From Verrucomicrobiota bacterium (lineage in GTDB: Bacteria; Verrucomicrobiota; Verrucomicrobiia; Opitutales; Opitutaceae), in the NCBI GenBank assembly GCA_023432225.1, contig JAEYUW010000032.1:1-14672 (forward strand): a stretch of 14,672 bases of DNA, read 5' to 3'. Made by a program: the position numbers and the translations under genes. How positions within the stretch are numbered: the first letter of the stretch is position 1; every line of letters starts with the position of its first letter. Shown piece after piece: positions 14,074-14,672 of this stretch. The notes beneath the pieces are model-generated. The model was not told where the DNA came from. It saw nothing but the letters and a program-made list of their open reading frames with translations, and searched no databases.

Positions 14074-14672
14074 TTGAAGATATTCGTCGCAGGACATAAC
14101 GGGATGGTCGGCGGGGCGCTGGTGCGGCGGCTCCAAGGCGAGGCGGGCGTGCAACTGGTCTTGCGCAGCCGGCGTGAGCTTGACCTGACCGACCAGGCGG
14201 CGGTCAACGCGTTCTATGCCGCGGAGAAGCCGGACGTCGCCATCATCGCGGCGGCCAAGGTGGGCGGCATCCACGCCAACAACACGTACCCGGCGGACTT
14301 CATCTACGCCAACCTCATCATGGCGGCCAACTGCATCCACGGGGCCTATGCCGCCGGGGTGCAGCGCCTGCTCTTTCTCGGCAGCTCGTGCATTTACCCG
14401 AAACACGCGCCGCAGCCGATGCCCGAGGACTGCCTGCTGACCGGTCCGCTCGAGCCCACCAACGAGGCTTACGCCATCGCGAAGATCGCGGGCTTGAAAC
14501 TCTGCGAGTTCTACCGGCGCCAGCATGGCGTCTGCTTCCACTCCGCGATGCCCACCAATCTCTATGGTCCGGGCGACAACTACCATCTGCAGAACTCCCA
14601 CGTGCTGCCGGCCCTCATCCGCAAGTTTCACGAGGCCAAGGTCGCGGGCCGCCCCGAGGTCGTGGCCTGGGG
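14074..14672 (+). CDS. fcl: GDP-L-fucose synthase, 3'-truncated by the window edge
   Basis: An NADPH-dependent epimerase/reductase that makes GDP-L-fucose from the Gmd product. Only the first 199 residues are in the window. They include the Rossmann motif GHNGMVGG (7-14), AAAKVGGIHANNTYPADFIY, the catalytic LFLGSSCIYPK (Ser105, Cys106), EPTNEAYAIAKIAGLKLCE with Tyr133 and Lys137, and MPTNLYGPGDNYH. These match E. coli Fcl/WcaG closely along the whole visible length, so the call is secure. The start is TTG 14074, 10 nt after the gmd stop. It is the only start that keeps the N-terminal beta strand (KIFVAG) in the usual place; an ATG at residue 11 would cut the nucleotide-binding loop. Together with gmd it points to a fucosylated exopolysaccharide or O-antigen locus continuing to the right. 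Confidence 0.95.
   Translation, partial: MKIFVAGHNGMVGGALVRRLQGEAGVQLVLRSRRELDLTDQAAVNAFYAAEKPDVAIIAAAKVGGIHANNTYPADFIYANLIMAANCIHGAYAAGVQRLLFLGSSCIYPKHAPQPMPEDCLLTGPLEPTNEAYAIAKIAGLKLCEFYRRQHGVCFHSAMPTNLYGPGDNYHLQNSHVLPALIRKFHEAKVAGRPEVVAW

Noticed and set aside
1..14672. CRISPR array, tRNA, rRNA or transposase genes
   Set aside because: I found no spaced direct repeats of CRISPR type, no tRNA-like cloverleaf or rRNA sequence, and no transposase or integrase motifs. The tandem repeats present are coding.

Overview
The window looks like chromosome of a high-GC member of the Verrucomicrobiota, most likely close to Opitutus (Opitutaceae). The reasons are three exported proteins with PEP-CTERM sorting tails, a TIGR02597-type protein, two short palindromic repeats of the kind scattered through such genomes, and a surface protein ending in a DPDxDG segment. 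This placement is inference from protein style; there is no rRNA or marker tree in the window.

Layout. (1) 2-3189: the 3' part of valS (valyl-tRNA synthetase), carrying a palindromic repeat translated in frame, then a strong terminator and an exported RidA-family protein. (2) 3190-5236: two single-gene PEP-CTERM units on the + strand. Each has the same 18-bp palindrome exactly 31.5 bp (centre to first base) upstream of a -10-like box, and each has an intrinsic terminator. The 409-bp gap between them (4025-4433) also holds a palindromic repeat and a decayed fragment of a histidine kinase. (3) 5237-8036: a divergent two-component pair, a TPR-containing membrane histidine kinase (-) and a NarL/LuxR-type response regulator (+). 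(4) 8037-12938: the same palindrome again, a leader of about 180 nt, then a tightly packed three-gene operon: a 947-residue exported coiled-coil protein built from tandem repeats, a TIGR02597-family exported protein (4-bp overlap) and a third PEP-CTERM protein (6-nt gap). (5) 13047-14672: gmd and the 5' part of fcl, which make GDP-L-fucose and probably open a polysaccharide locus beyond the window.

How it may fit together. PEP-CTERM proteins are sorted by exosortases and are usually linked to extracellular polysaccharide. The window therefore reads as a cell-surface region: surface proteins, a two-component regulator, and a sugar-nucleotide pathway for glycan. No exosortase gene is present. 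The main unexplained signal is the palindrome TGTCGTT-N4-AACGACA at three surface-protein promoters that flank the regulator pair. Its position (about -43.5) and the lack of a recognisable -35 box suggest a dimeric activator, and the neighbouring response regulator is the obvious but unproven candidate. Recognisable Shine-Dalgarno sequences are scarce in this window, so starts were chosen mainly from signal peptides, family alignment and gene overlap.
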